The position numbers were made by a program, and so were the translations under genes. 52,797 nt of DNA from Allorhodopirellula solitaria (lineage in GTDB: Bacteria; Planctomycetota; Planctomycetia; Pirellulales; Pirellulaceae): contig NZ_SJPK01000020.1 of the NCBI RefSeq assembly GCF_007859855.1, forward strand, positions 1 to 52,797, in the 5' to 3' direction. The notes beneath the pieces were generated by a model. The model had not been told where the DNA came from. It worked only from the letters and a program-made list of their open reading frames with translations, and made no database searches. Each line of letters opens with the position of its first letter. The first letter of the stretch is position 1. This document shows positions 1 through 7,303 of this stretch, in pieces.

Positions 1-165
1 AGCGAACGGATGAAGCTGTCGGGGATGCGTTGGAAGAAGGAAGGCGGTCAACAAACGATGACACTTCGTTGTCTGCTGCTCAGTGGAGTGTGGGATGCTG
101 TCTATGAGAACTGGCTCCAGTCAAAACCGACCGTCGGCGACCTTATCAATTTGGAAACAGCGTGA
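1..165 (+). pseudogene. C-terminal end of an ISKra4-type transposase (partial)
   Basis: Reading frame 1 is open from the first base of the window to a TGA at 163-165. It encodes 54 residues beginning SERMKLSGMRWKKEGGQQ and containing LRCLLLSGVWDAVYENW. The pattern SGMRW-(S/T/K)-x-EG-x-Q followed by LR-x(5)-SGxWDA matches what I recall of the C-terminus of ISKra4-family transposases. Only the tail is inside the window, so whether the gene is complete upstream cannot be judged. About 40 bases after the stop comes a RAYT repeat array. The family assignment is from memory of the motif; the open frame is directly seen. Confidence 0.5.
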
Positions 166-202
166 TGCAGGACTCGTCGAGCGCACCAAGCGGATCGCAC
201 CC

Positions 203-283
203 TCGCCCAATTATTACCTCCGTCACCTTTTCTTTTCTACCTCCGTCACCTTTTCTTTTCTACCTCCGTCACCTTTTCTTTTC
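203..283 (-). repeat. Relic right-end array of the RAYT element (three units)
   Basis: The segment starts with the same TCGCCCAATTATTACC sequence found just after each RAYT gene. It then carries three copies of CACCTTTTCTTTTC: the first is full length, and the next two keep only TACCTCCGT in front of the core. There is no RAYT gene next to it, so this is a solo or orphan right end. It is followed directly by unrelated sequence beginning CAGTGATGAC. Confidence 0.8.
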
Positions 284-491
284 CAGTGATGACTGCAATC
301 TGGAGATAGATGACTGTGAAGCGGAAGCGAAGGATTTACTTGAATTTGACCTGGACAACGCAGATCGAGACCAAGTTCGGTGTTGGCGGATGTGTACAAT
401 GCCATTTCCCGGTGGTGTACCGCCTCAACCTCCACGGGATCTGAATCCCGAGGAAGAGCGTTATTTGGATGACCCACCTAGACTTTGGTGA
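284..491 (+). pseudogene. Possible gene remnant behind the repeat array
   Basis: A frame runs through the repeat array and stays open to a TGA at 489-491. The non-repeat part encodes about 68 residues rich in Asp and Glu, ending in NPEEERYLDDPPRLW. It has no start codon of its own outside the repeat and no domain I recognise. It may be the 3' end of a gene cut by the repeat, or chance. It lies 63 bases before the next convincing start. Confidence 0.2.
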
Positions 492-554
492 TCTGACCGA
501 GTCTTCCGAAACGCCATCGCAAAGCGAAACCAGCAATTTTAAGGAGCGTTCAAG

Positions 555-1199
555 ATGTTACGTCTGTGGTCAATGCCAATTGTATGCATTCTAGTTTTGA
601 TATCGTCGCACTGTTTTGCCGACGAGACGGAAAACATTCGAATTACGCACGAAGCGACAAAAAACGCTCTCAGATACTATCAGTCGCCGAGCGATCTTGC
701 TGTGATTGGCACAGTCTTTTCGGAAAACCAACAAGGCGAACGTGTAGAGAAAGGGGTATTTGAGATAACTCGTAAAGGCACAGCTGAACTGTTGTTCAGA
801 TACCGCAATGGGTTCGAGATAAAAATTGCGAACAGGGGTAGAGTCTGCGAGTACACGAACTTTAGAGATGTCATTCGAACGGACCGGAGTCTTGAGAGAA
901 CGCTGAACGCCGTTGCTGGGATAACTCGCCTAACCAGCACTCTTATTTTAGAGGAACTTTTTGTCGACAATGCTGATGTTTTTGACAGAAACGCTGACAC
1001 GATCGTTCTGGAATCAGTTAATTACGTCAATGGCGTTCTTTGCACGAGATTAGGCATGAAGAGAGGATCAGGCCACGTAAGTTATTGTATCGACAATGGC
1101 TCCGGTGCGGTGCTTGATATTGTATACAAGTCGTTGCTTCAAGGCCGAGAAAGAACAACACGCTATTGCATGCGATATTCCAAACGCGAAGAAGATTAA
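555..1199 (+). CDS. Secreted hypothetical protein, 214 aa
   Basis: The start at 555 is preceded by AAGGAGC at 541-547, a good ribosome binding site. The N-terminus is a clear Sec signal peptide: a short basic start, then a hydrophobic run (VCILVLISSHCFA) with cleavage expected after CFA near residue 22. The mature part is a mix of beta-type and polar segments (VIGTVFSENQQGERVEKG, ELLFRYRNGFEIKIANRG, VLDIVYKSLLQGRERTTRY) that suggests a single beta-rich periplasmic domain, loosely like LolA or DUF2092 carrier folds. That resemblance is inference. No catalytic motif is visible. Base composition is more AT-rich than the core genes, in keeping with an accessory region. Confidence 0.7.
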   Translation: MLRLWSMPIVCILVLISSHCFADETENIRITHEATKNALRYYQSPSDLAVIGTVFSENQQGERVEKGVFEITRKGTAELLFRYRNGFEIKIANRGRVCEYTNFRDVIRTDRSLERTLNAVAGITRLTSTLILEELFVDNADVFDRNADTIVLESVNYVNGVLCTRLGMKRGSGHVSYCIDNGSGAVLDIVYKSLLQGRERTTRYCMRYSKREED

Positions 1200-1504
1200 A
1201 CACTGATGAAGGGTAAGCGCCCAACGGCACCATGTGCAGTTGGGGCGGGCGGATCGCTTATTTGGGCTCGGATTGGCTGAGGCGGCGATCGAGACGGGCT
1301 CGGTCGCGTCGGGCGTTTCGCTGGCGACGTTCCTCGGTTCGGTAGTGGCGAACCGATTCGGGGTTGGAAGCGGCCAAATGGGTCAGGCCCGAATGCCGCG
1401 TGTTTTAGCCGTAAGTCCTTCATGCTGCTGACCTTCTGGGGGCGTGTCGTGACCGTTTCATCGTGGGATATGGTTTGGGCCTGCGCTTAATTTCACGAGG
1501 ATGT
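1200..1504. other. Gene-free stretch before RAYT copy A
   Basis: About 300 bases without a convincing gene. A minus-strand frame over roughly 1245-1395 reads ...RHSGLTHLAASNPESVRHYR... and then a very Arg-rich tail. It lacks a start codon, so it may be a worn fragment of a mobile gene. I cannot assign it. Confidence 0.35.
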
Positions 1505-1505
1505 G

Positions 1506-2316
1506 GAAGAAAAAGGTGACGGGGGTAGTTTTAGCTGATTCAGTCGTTCAAAATGAGCCATTCTACGCAATCATCCTTGAGGCGAGCCATGCCCCGGCAA
1601 AAGCGATCTGACGAAACGGGGATCATTTACCATGCCCTGAATCGTGGAAATAATCGGAATGAAATTTTCAAGAAGCCTGAGGACTACGATGCGTTCATTC
1701 GCATCGTCGATGAAGGATTGCAGAAGTACCCCGTCGAATTGTTCTCATTCAGTCTGATGCCCAATCATTGGCACCTTGTTCTGCGACCAAGGAAAGACGG
1801 GCAAATGGGACGATTGCTGCGTTGGGTCTCAGCGACTCACACTTTGCGTTATCATGGACATTACCTCCGTCACGGATACGGTCACCTTTACCAGTCGAGG
1901 TTCAAGAGTTTCCCAGTCCAGAGCGATGAGCATTTTTACGTGGTCTGCCGGTACGTCGAGCGAAACCCTCTACGTGCGTGTCTGGTCGATAAGGCAGAGG
2001 ACTGGCGACATGGATCACTCCACCGTTGGTGCACACGTCCTGAGCCAACTCCTAAGATCCTCTCGCCGTGGCCGATTCCGCGTTTACGAGACTGGCTCAA
2101 GCGTGTTAATGCAGCGCTCACGAAAACGGAACTCGAAGCAATGCGCACGTCGGTCAATCGCGGTCGGCCCTTTGGTGACGAGACCTGGACTGACGAAATT
2201 GCGGAAAGGCACGGGCTGTGGTACACGATGCGGTCGGTCGGACGTCCTCGGAAGAAGCTCACGCAACCGAAATGAGCAACATCGCCCAATTATTACCTCC
2301 GTCACCTTTTCTTTTT
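1506..2316 (+). mobile_element. RAYT element, copy A (complete)
   Basis: The element consists of a left end (GAAGAAAAAGGTGACGGGGG, 1506-1525, continuing TAGTTTT), a RAYT gene, and a right end at about 2284-2316 (ATTACCTCCGTCACCTTTTC and T-rich tail). The two ends are inverted relatives of each other: the right end read on the minus strand is AAGAAAAGGTGACGGAGGTA. The base before the left end is G. The flanks outside 1506 and 2316 differ from those of copies B and C, which supports these borders. Confidence 0.8.
1553..2275 (+). CDS. REP-associated tyrosine transposase (RAYT), copy A
   Basis: A Y1-type HUH single-strand DNA transposase of the RAYT/IS200-like class, 240 aa from the first ATG. 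The HUH metal-binding motif is at residues 71-76 (NHWHLV) and the catalytic tyrosine is Tyr134 in RYVERNPLRA, the usual RAYT context. An inner ATG at 1589 (MPRQKRSDE) lies 7 bases after GAGG (1578-1581) and is the likelier start; the first ATG has no ribosome binding site. The protein should nick at the flanking repeats and join DNA through a phosphotyrosine. It is nearly identical to the copies at 4759 and 6224, differing by a few residues such as SHS for SLS and NRGNN for NRGND. Confidence 0.92.
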   Translation: MSHSTQSSLRRAMPRQKRSDETGIIYHALNRGNNRNEIFKKPEDYDAFIRIVDEGLQKYPVELFSFSLMPNHWHLVLRPRKDGQMGRLLRWVSATHTLRYHGHYLRHGYGHLYQSRFKSFPVQSDEHFYVVCRYVERNPLRACLVDKAEDWRHGSLHRWCTRPEPTPKILSPWPIPRLRDWLKRVNAALTKTELEAMRTSVNRGRPFGDETWTDEIAERHGLWYTMRSVGRPRKKLTQPK

Positions 2317-2464
2317 CATTTTGTAACGAATCACGGTCCCGATGGGTCGTCGGGGTTTTGGACAGGACGGGCCCCGGATGTGCCCGATATCGGTTCTCGC
2401 GCATGTCAATGTTTACGTTTGACCATGACAGTGCTTAGATTTCTTCAACGTTTTAGCTAAATCT

Positions 2465-3202
2465 CTAATCGCGTTCGCTACCGACGTCCATCGAACGTGA
2501 AAATCGGATCTGTGTTGTCCACTCTCCAAACTCCTGCAATGTCGTCGCGTCCCAGATGATCCAGTAATAGCGATCCTTGTCCACACAATGAGTCAAAACA
2601 TCGCGAACAGAGCGATGTTTCACGTTGATTTTGACGTCAGTTATTGTGTCGTTGTACATTTGCGTATTATCTCCAGACAACGGCCACGCAATCTGCGTAA
2701 TATCACGGCGATGAAGTTCTCTGGCAATAAACCCTACCGGCCCCGAATAATTTAAGTCTACTAGGCGATCAAAAATCTTGCTCTGCTTTTCGGCGGCTTC
2801 TTCGATGACATGGATCACCGGATGTTTCTTGTCTTTTTCGTCTAGGATCACCCGGATGCCCGGCAGCTTCGCCTCGATCTCTCGGATCAGCTCATGAATA
2901 GTGGAAACCGAGGGATCGAAAGACCTCTTTGGACTGCTCAACGCGTCTGAGCCGTACAAGCGATGTATCGTAAAATGGACTTTGAGTTTTGGACCCATCA
3001 TTTCAAAGTAAGCGTCTGACGTGTCCAAGGAACTCGGATCAATCTGCGTTGTATTTTGTGGCGACATGGAGTAGCCCCTTGCGTGAGTGATTAGTGAAAT
3101 CATCGCGACGGCAATCGCAATGCTAAGGATATCGGGGAAATAGCGGTGCCCCAGATTTCGCTGAGACCGCACGCAAGCATCCAGTTCATGTTCATTCTTC
3201 AT
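2465..3202 (-). CDS. Membrane-anchored hypothetical protein, second gene of the poly-serine operon
   Basis: The frame is open upstream to 3292, but that part overlaps the previous gene. The ATG at 3202 (MKNEHELDACV) follows GGGAAAGGGCGAT and is the better start, giving 245 aa. Residues about 26-45 (DILSIAIAVAMISLI) form one membrane segment, so the rest is probably periplasmic or on the outside of the inner membrane. Two short regions, LIREIEAKLPGIRVILDE and VKINVKHRSVRDVLTHCV, have the alternating pattern of STN-like (secretin/TonB short N-terminal) modules; this is inference. It lies directly downstream of the poly-serine gene on the same strand. No enzyme motif is visible. Confidence 0.65.
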   Translation of the reverse strand: MKNEHELDACVRSQRNLGHRYFPDILSIAIAVAMISLITHARGYSMSPQNTTQIDPSSLDTSDAYFEMMGPKLKVHFTIHRLYGSDALSSPKRSFDPSVSTIHELIREIEAKLPGIRVILDEKDKKHPVIHVIEEAAEKQSKIFDRLVDLNYSGPVGFIARELHRRDITQIAWPLSGDNTQMYNDTITDVKINVKHRSVRDVLTHCVDKDRYYWIIWDATTLQEFGEWTTQIRFSRSMDVGSERD

Positions 3203-3255
3203 ATCGCCCTTTCCCTTCGAAACCAAATTTGGGACAACCATATCGGCAGCGCGGA

Positions 3256-4329
3256 TCAAACCACAATGGCTCCATCTGGACAAACGATCCATACACAGTC
3301 AAGCTGTCGATGACAGAGCCAGCGGTCGGTCTTGCCGATCTCATGGCCGCATATTCGCACAGGAATTCGCTGCGGAGCACACGCCGAAGACGCCATGGTT
3401 AGTGCTTGTTCAGCCGGCCAGTCTTCGGCAGATTGACTATCAGCATCTACGATGGACGGATCCGGTTCTTGGTACCACATCACAGGATCCTGATACTTTC
3501 CGTCGCTAGTGATCGCCTGATTGATCGGGTACCAATTGCCGCGATTCTTTTCTTCGACACAACATCCTTCGTACATCTCATCGAGCGAGTCTTCGAACTG
3601 ATCACAAACTTCCATTGTCACCCAGGCGATCCACGCGGTTATTAATTTCACTTTTCCGGTAGGTAAGTTTATAAACGCGGGACTAGTCGTGCCGTCGAGT
3701 ACAAGGTTTTCTGGCGTCCGGTGTGAGCCCGGCGGGCAGGCTGGCGTACCGGACGAACTGCTGCTGGAAGTGCCGTAGTGACAGGGACCGCATATCGATT
3801 TTGGCACAATCACGACTGCCTGTGCGGAACCACAGACATGACCATCGAGCTTCGCTTCAATAGTGGTGTCACCGTTCGGCTTGGTGTTAGGTGTTGCAGA
3901 CGTACCTCTCACATCGATCACGATCTTACCGGTGCCTGAGTCTCGCGAGATCTCCGTGACACTGACTCGGCTAATTCCAGAGATATTGATTTCAAAATCA
4001 TCGGTCCGCCCTTTTGGGGTAACCGTGATCGTTACCCGTCGCTTGATATCCTTGACACACGAATTGCTTGAGCTGCTGGACGAGTTACTTGACGAACTGC
4101 TGCCTGCGACGGGGCCTGCCGGAATCGTAAAACCTGTCTTAACTTTCGAAGGATCAAATACAGCGGAACACGCAGAGCTGCTGCTGGAGGACGAGTACCC
4201 AGACGAGCTACTTGAGGACGAGCAACTGGACGAACTTCCCATCCACGAGGAACTAGACGAGCTGCCACCACCATGAGAGGAACTGCTGCTGCTTGATGAA
4301 GATCCTGGCGATGAACTGCTGGATGACAT
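3256..4329 (-). CDS. Poly-serine, cysteine-containing protein
   Basis: The N-terminal 90 residues are mostly serine runs broken by Gly, Pro, Cys and Tyr. A second Ser block lies near residues 80-92 and a third (GTSSSSSSGTP) near 190. Between them is an immunoglobulin-like or adhesin-like beta segment (RRVTITVTPKGRTDDFEI, SGTGKIVIDVRGTSATP, TTIEAKLDGHVCGSAQAV). The C-terminal third has many Cys and Trp residues. No signal peptide is obvious. The start is taken as ATG 4329, seven bases after GGAAAG; a TTG at 4335 is possible. Poly-Ser linkers are common in planctomycete proteins, and a surface or envelope role is inferred. It is 53 bases upstream of its partner gene. Confidence 0.65.
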   Translation of the reverse strand: MSSSSSSPGSSSSSSSSSHGGGSSSSSSWMGSSSSCSSSSSSSGYSSSSSSSACSAVFDPSKVKTGFTIPAGPVAGSSSSSNSSSSSSNSCVKDIKRRVTITVTPKGRTDDFEINISGISRVSVTEISRDSGTGKIVIDVRGTSATPNTKPNGDTTIEAKLDGHVCGSAQAVVIVPKSICGPCHYGTSSSSSSGTPACPPGSHRTPENLVLDGTTSPAFINLPTGKVKLITAWIAWVTMEVCDQFEDSLDEMYEGCCVEEKNRGNWYPINQAITSDGKYQDPVMWYQEPDPSIVDADSQSAEDWPAEQALTMASSACAPQRIPVRICGHEIGKTDRWLCHRQLDCVWIVCPDGAIVV

Positions 4330-4335
4330 TCGCAA

Positions 4336-4711
4336 ACTTTCCGCGATTGAAGTAAAGGGGCGTAATCGGTCGCAAACCCATTGTTACAGGGTCACTTCCA
4401 GAAAACAACCTCAGCGGAGCAGCAGCAGTTCCCGGCGGAACCCATCCGTTGGGTGGATAGGCCGCAGGCGAACCGCAATGGTTGAGTTTTGGAGGGTGTG
4501 ATCGGTGATGTTGCTCCGATTGTGGGCGTCGAGCAGCGCTGTTTCGACTAATTGGAGCCAACAGGACGAGAAAACGATGGTCTTCGCGGCCCTCGGCGCG
4601 TACCCCGAGCATCGAATCCCGGTGGGATTGCTTTTCTGACGCCCAACGCTCGACTTCCCCATCACATGACTTTAGGGCGGCAAGAATCGATACCGACAGC
4701 GATCACTTAGG
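4336..4711. other. Gene-free stretch upstream of the poly-serine gene
   Basis: About 375 bases. Two overlapping minus-strand frames (for example one ending IAVRLRPIHPTDGFRRE near 4420) are open but have no ribosome binding site or recognisable domain. The promoter of the poly-serine operon should lie here. RAYT copy B begins at 4712. Confidence 0.3.
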
Positions 4712-4758
4712 GAAGAAAAAGGTGACGGGGGTAGTTTTGGCTGATTCAGCCGTTCAAA

Positions 4759-5481
4759 ATGAGCCTTTCTACGCAATCATCCTTGAGGCGAGCCATGCCC
4801 CGGCAAAAGCGATCTGACGAAGCGGGGATCATTTACCATGCCCTGAATCGTGGAAATGATCGGAATGAAATTTTCAAGAAGCCTGAGGACTACGATGCGT
4901 TCATTCGCATCGTCGATGAAGGATTGCAGAAGTACCCCGTCGAATTGTTCTCATTCAGTCTGATGCCCAATCATTGGCACCTTGTTCTGCGACCAAGGAA
5001 AGACGGGCAAATGGGACGATTGCTGCGTTGGGTCTCAGCGACTCACACTTTGCGTTATCATGGACATTACCTCCGTCACGGATACGGTCACCTTTACCAG
5101 TCGAGGTTCAAGAGTTTCCCAGTCCAGAGCGATGAGCATTTTTACGTGGTCTGCCGGTACGTCGAGCGAAACCCTCTACGTGCGTGTCTGGTCGATAAGG
5201 CAGAGGACTGGCGACATGGATCACTCCACCGTTGGTGCACACGTCCTGAGCCAACTCCTAAGATCCTCTCGCCGTGGCCGATTCCGCGTTTACGAGACTG
5301 GCTCAAGCGTGTTAATGCAGCGCTCACGAAAACGGAACTCGAAGCAATGCGCACGTCGGTCAATCGCGGTCGGCCCTTTGGTGACGAGACCTGGACTGAC
5401 GAAATTGGGGAAAGGCACGGGTTGTGGTACACGATGCGCTCGGTCGGACGTCCTCGGAAGAAGCTCACGCAACCGAAATGA
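4759..5481 (+). CDS. REP-associated tyrosine transposase (RAYT), copy B
   Basis: 240 aa, with the HUH motif (NHWHLV, residues 71-76) and catalytic Tyr134 (RYVERNP) both intact. It differs from copy A at only a few positions (SLS, NRGND, and DEIGERHG in place of DEIAERHG). The inner ATG at 4795 is the likelier start, as in copy A. The frame is complete, so it could be active. The near-identity points to very recent duplication. Confidence 0.92.
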   Translation: MSLSTQSSLRRAMPRQKRSDEAGIIYHALNRGNDRNEIFKKPEDYDAFIRIVDEGLQKYPVELFSFSLMPNHWHLVLRPRKDGQMGRLLRWVSATHTLRYHGHYLRHGYGHLYQSRFKSFPVQSDEHFYVVCRYVERNPLRACLVDKAEDWRHGSLHRWCTRPEPTPKILSPWPIPRLRDWLKRVNAALTKTELEAMRTSVNRGRPFGDETWTDEIGERHGLWYTMRSVGRPRKKLTQPK

Positions 5482-5490
5482 GCAACATCG

Positions 5491-5662
5491 CCCAATTATT
5501 ACCTCCGTCACCTTTTCTTTTCCAATTATTACCTCCGTCACCTTTTCTTTTCTCACCTTTTCTTTTCGTCACCTTTTCTTTTCTTACCTCCGTCACCTTT
5601 TCTTTTCTCACCTTTTCTTTTCGTCACCTTTTCTTTTCTTACCTCCGTCACCTTTTCTTTTC
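5491..5662 (-). repeat. Array of eight RAYT right-end units
   Basis: Eight copies of CACCTTTTCTTTTC, each with a different length of the upstream part: two full (AATTATTACCTCCGT), then T, GT, TTACCTCCGT, and again T, GT, TTACCTCCGT. The last six units therefore form a triplet repeated exactly twice. There are no spacers, so this is not CRISPR. The pattern fits repeated end-insertions with truncation, followed by duplication of a three-unit block. Confidence 0.85.
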
Positions 5663-5663
5663 C

Positions 5664-6009
5664 TGAAGGTCCAAATTCGCGACCTGATGCACCGATCGAT
5701 GCCGGGGTATGCCGATCTATTTGAAGACGACAAACTGTTTACCAAGTCAATCGCGATTGCGGTCGCAAAACACTTCCCGTCGTCGGCATCGATCAAACGG
5801 GCCAGTAGCAAATCGATCGCCAAGTACCTGAAGTCACAAAAGATTCGCTACCAAAGCGATGAGGTCGACCGCAGCAGCAGTGTCGCCAAAATTTGCAACC
5901 GGCGGTTGCGCGCTGCCTGCATGATGGTTGCCACCAATCTAATAAAGTGCCACCCATATGATCGCGGACAAGCCGCTCTGATGAAGATCAAGAAAGTTGC
6001 TACCGTCGG
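5664..6009 (+). pseudogene. IS110-type transposase fragment with internal deletion
   Basis: In one frame the region encodes LKVQIRDLMHRSMPGYADLF... then KSIAKYLKSQKIRYQSDEVDRSS and NRRLRAACMMVATNLIKCHPY. The first part looks like the middle of planctomycete IS110/IS1111 transposases and the last part like their C-terminal region, while the segment that should lie between is absent. The join is at KIR/YQSDEVDR. There is no start, and both ends are cut by RAYT sequences. The family call is from memory of such proteins; the fragmentary state is directly seen. Confidence 0.5.
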
Positions 6010-6010
6010 G

Positions 6011-6125
6011 GAAGAAAAAGGTGACGGGGGTAGTTTTAGCTGATTCAGTCGTTCAAAATGAGCCTTTCTACGCAATCATCCTTGAGGCGAGCCATGCCCC
6101 GGCAAAAGCGATCTGACGAAGCGGG
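6011..6125 (+). pseudogene. Truncated RAYT copy (left end plus first 22 codons)
   Basis: A normal RAYT left end starts at 6011 and is followed by the start of the gene (from 6058, MSLSTQSSLRRAMPRQKRSDEAG). At 6126 the gene is interrupted by another left end. The remaining part of the gene is not found on the far side of copy C, so it has been lost. Confidence 0.85.
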
Positions 6126-6223
6126 GAAGAAAAAGGTGACGGGGGTAGTTTTGAAGAAAAAGGTGACGGGGGTAGTGAAGAAAAAGGTGACGGGGGTAGT
6201 TTTAGCTGATTCAGTCGTTCAAA

Positions 6224-6946
6224 ATGAGCCTTTCTACGCAATCATCCTTGATGCGAGCCATGCCCCGGCAAAAGCGATCTGACGAAGCGGGGATCATTTA
6301 CCATGCCCTGAATCGTGGAAATGATCGGAATGAAATTTTCAAGAAGCCTGAGGACTACGATGCGTTCATTCGCATCGTCGATGAAGGATTGCAGAAGTAC
6401 CCCGTCGAATTGTTCTCATTCAGTCTGATGCCCAATCATTGGCACCTTGTTCTGCGACCAAGGAAAGACGGACAAATGGGACGATTGCTGCGTTGGGTCT
6501 CAGCGACTCACACTTTGCGTTATCATGGACATTACCACCGTCACGGATACGGTCACCTTTACCAGTCGAGGTTCAAGAGCTTCCCAGTTCAGAGCGATGA
6601 GCATTTTTACGTGGTCTGCCGGTACGTCGAGCGAAACCCTTTACGTGCGTGTCTGGTCGATAAAGCAGAGGACTGGCGACATGGATCACTCCACCGTTGG
6701 TGCACACGTCCTGAGCCAACTCCTAAGATCCTCTCGCCGTGGGCGATTCCGCGTTTACGAGACTGGCTCAAGCGTGTTAATGCAGCGCTCACGAAAACGG
6801 AACTCGAAGCAATGCGCACGTCGGTCAATCGCGGTCGGCCCTTTGGTGACGAGACCTGGACTGACGAAATTGCGGAAAGGCACGGGTTGTGGTACACGAT
6901 GCGGTCGGTCGGACGTCCTCGGAAGAAGCTCACGCAACCGAAATGA
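6224..6946 (+). CDS. REP-associated tyrosine transposase (RAYT), copy C
   Basis: 240 aa, with the HUH motif (NHWHLV) and Tyr134 (RYVERNP) intact. It differs from copies A and B in a few residues: LMRAMPRQ at the N-terminus, HYHRHGYG near residue 105, and SPWAIPR for SPWPIPR. The inner ATG at 6260 (MPRQKRSDE) is the likelier start. The complete frame and active-site residues suggest a functional enzyme. Confidence 0.92.
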   Translation: MSLSTQSSLMRAMPRQKRSDEAGIIYHALNRGNDRNEIFKKPEDYDAFIRIVDEGLQKYPVELFSFSLMPNHWHLVLRPRKDGQMGRLLRWVSATHTLRYHGHYHRHGYGHLYQSRFKSFPVQSDEHFYVVCRYVERNPLRACLVDKAEDWRHGSLHRWCTRPEPTPKILSPWAIPRLRDWLKRVNAALTKTELEAMRTSVNRGRPFGDETWTDEIAERHGLWYTMRSVGRPRKKLTQPK

Positions 6947-6955
6947 GCAACATCA

Positions 6956-7022
6956 CCCAATTATTACCTCCGTCACCTTTTCTTTTTCCGTCACCTTTTC
7001 TTTTTCGTCACCTTTTCTTTTT
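6956..7022 (-). repeat. Three stacked RAYT right ends behind copy C
   Basis: A full right end (CCCAATTATTACCTCCGTCA, then CCTTTTCTTTTT) is followed by two shortened units starting CCGTCACC and CGTCACC. The T tract here is five T rather than four as in the copy B array, so this array arose separately. Confidence 0.8.
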
Positions 7023-7249
7023 ACATTCGAACCGCCTGCGAAGTCGTCAGCGAAGCCGTAGACAGTCAAGAGGAGACGCTCTTGAACATCGATCCCGAGG
7101 ACATACCGCGAGCCATCGACGATGCCGCTCGACAGATGATCAACAGCCAACGCGGAGGCTGCCAAAGCAGTAAGAATACTGCCGCTAATGGGTCGTTGTC
7201 AGGCGGAAACAAGCGTCGTATTGTGTTCAGTTTGCTGTCATTAAACTGA
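7022..7249 (+). pseudogene. Possible 3' remnant of a gene cut by RAYT copy C
   Basis: From the last repeat a frame is open for 75 codons to TGA at 7247-7249 (IRTACEVVSEAVDSQEET... IDPEDIPRAIDDAARQM). The first 45 residues have the look of a real amphipathic protein, but there is no start codon outside the repeat. It may be the tail of a gene interrupted by the insertion. No family recognised. Confidence 0.25.
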
Positions 7250-7303
7250 GTTGTTACGCGCCCGATTGGCGGTGAACACGCTCGCTCAACTGAAAGAAGT
7301 ACC

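Larger units (their letters stand above)
4712..5662 (+). mobile_element. RAYT element, copy B, with an eight-unit right-end array
   Basis: The left end GAAGAAAAAGGTGACGGGGG starts at 4712 after TTAGG. The gene is followed by a right-end array (5491-5662) rather than a single right end. Beyond 5662 lies an unrelated IS110-type fragment. Apart from the array, the body is almost base-for-base the same as copy A. Confidence 0.8.
6126..7022 (+). mobile_element. RAYT element, copy C, with stacked left and right ends
   Basis: Three left ends are stacked at 6126, 6153 and 6177. The first keeps GTAGTTTT, the second only GTAGT, and the third is complete and leads into the gene. On the right, three ends are stacked over 6956-7022, the later two shortened to CCGTCACC and GTCACC. 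The element sits inside the truncated copy at 6011-6125. Confidence 0.8.

Noticed and set aside
1234-1431. 65-codon plus-strand frame
   Set aside because: No ribosome binding site and no recognisable domain.
1936-2289. 117-residue minus-strand frames (also 5142-5495 and 6607-6960)
   Set aside because: They are antisense to the RAYT genes and appear three times only because those genes are repeated.
5491-5662. Repeat array as a CRISPR
   Set aside because: Units abut directly, with no unique spacers, and match the RAYT right end.
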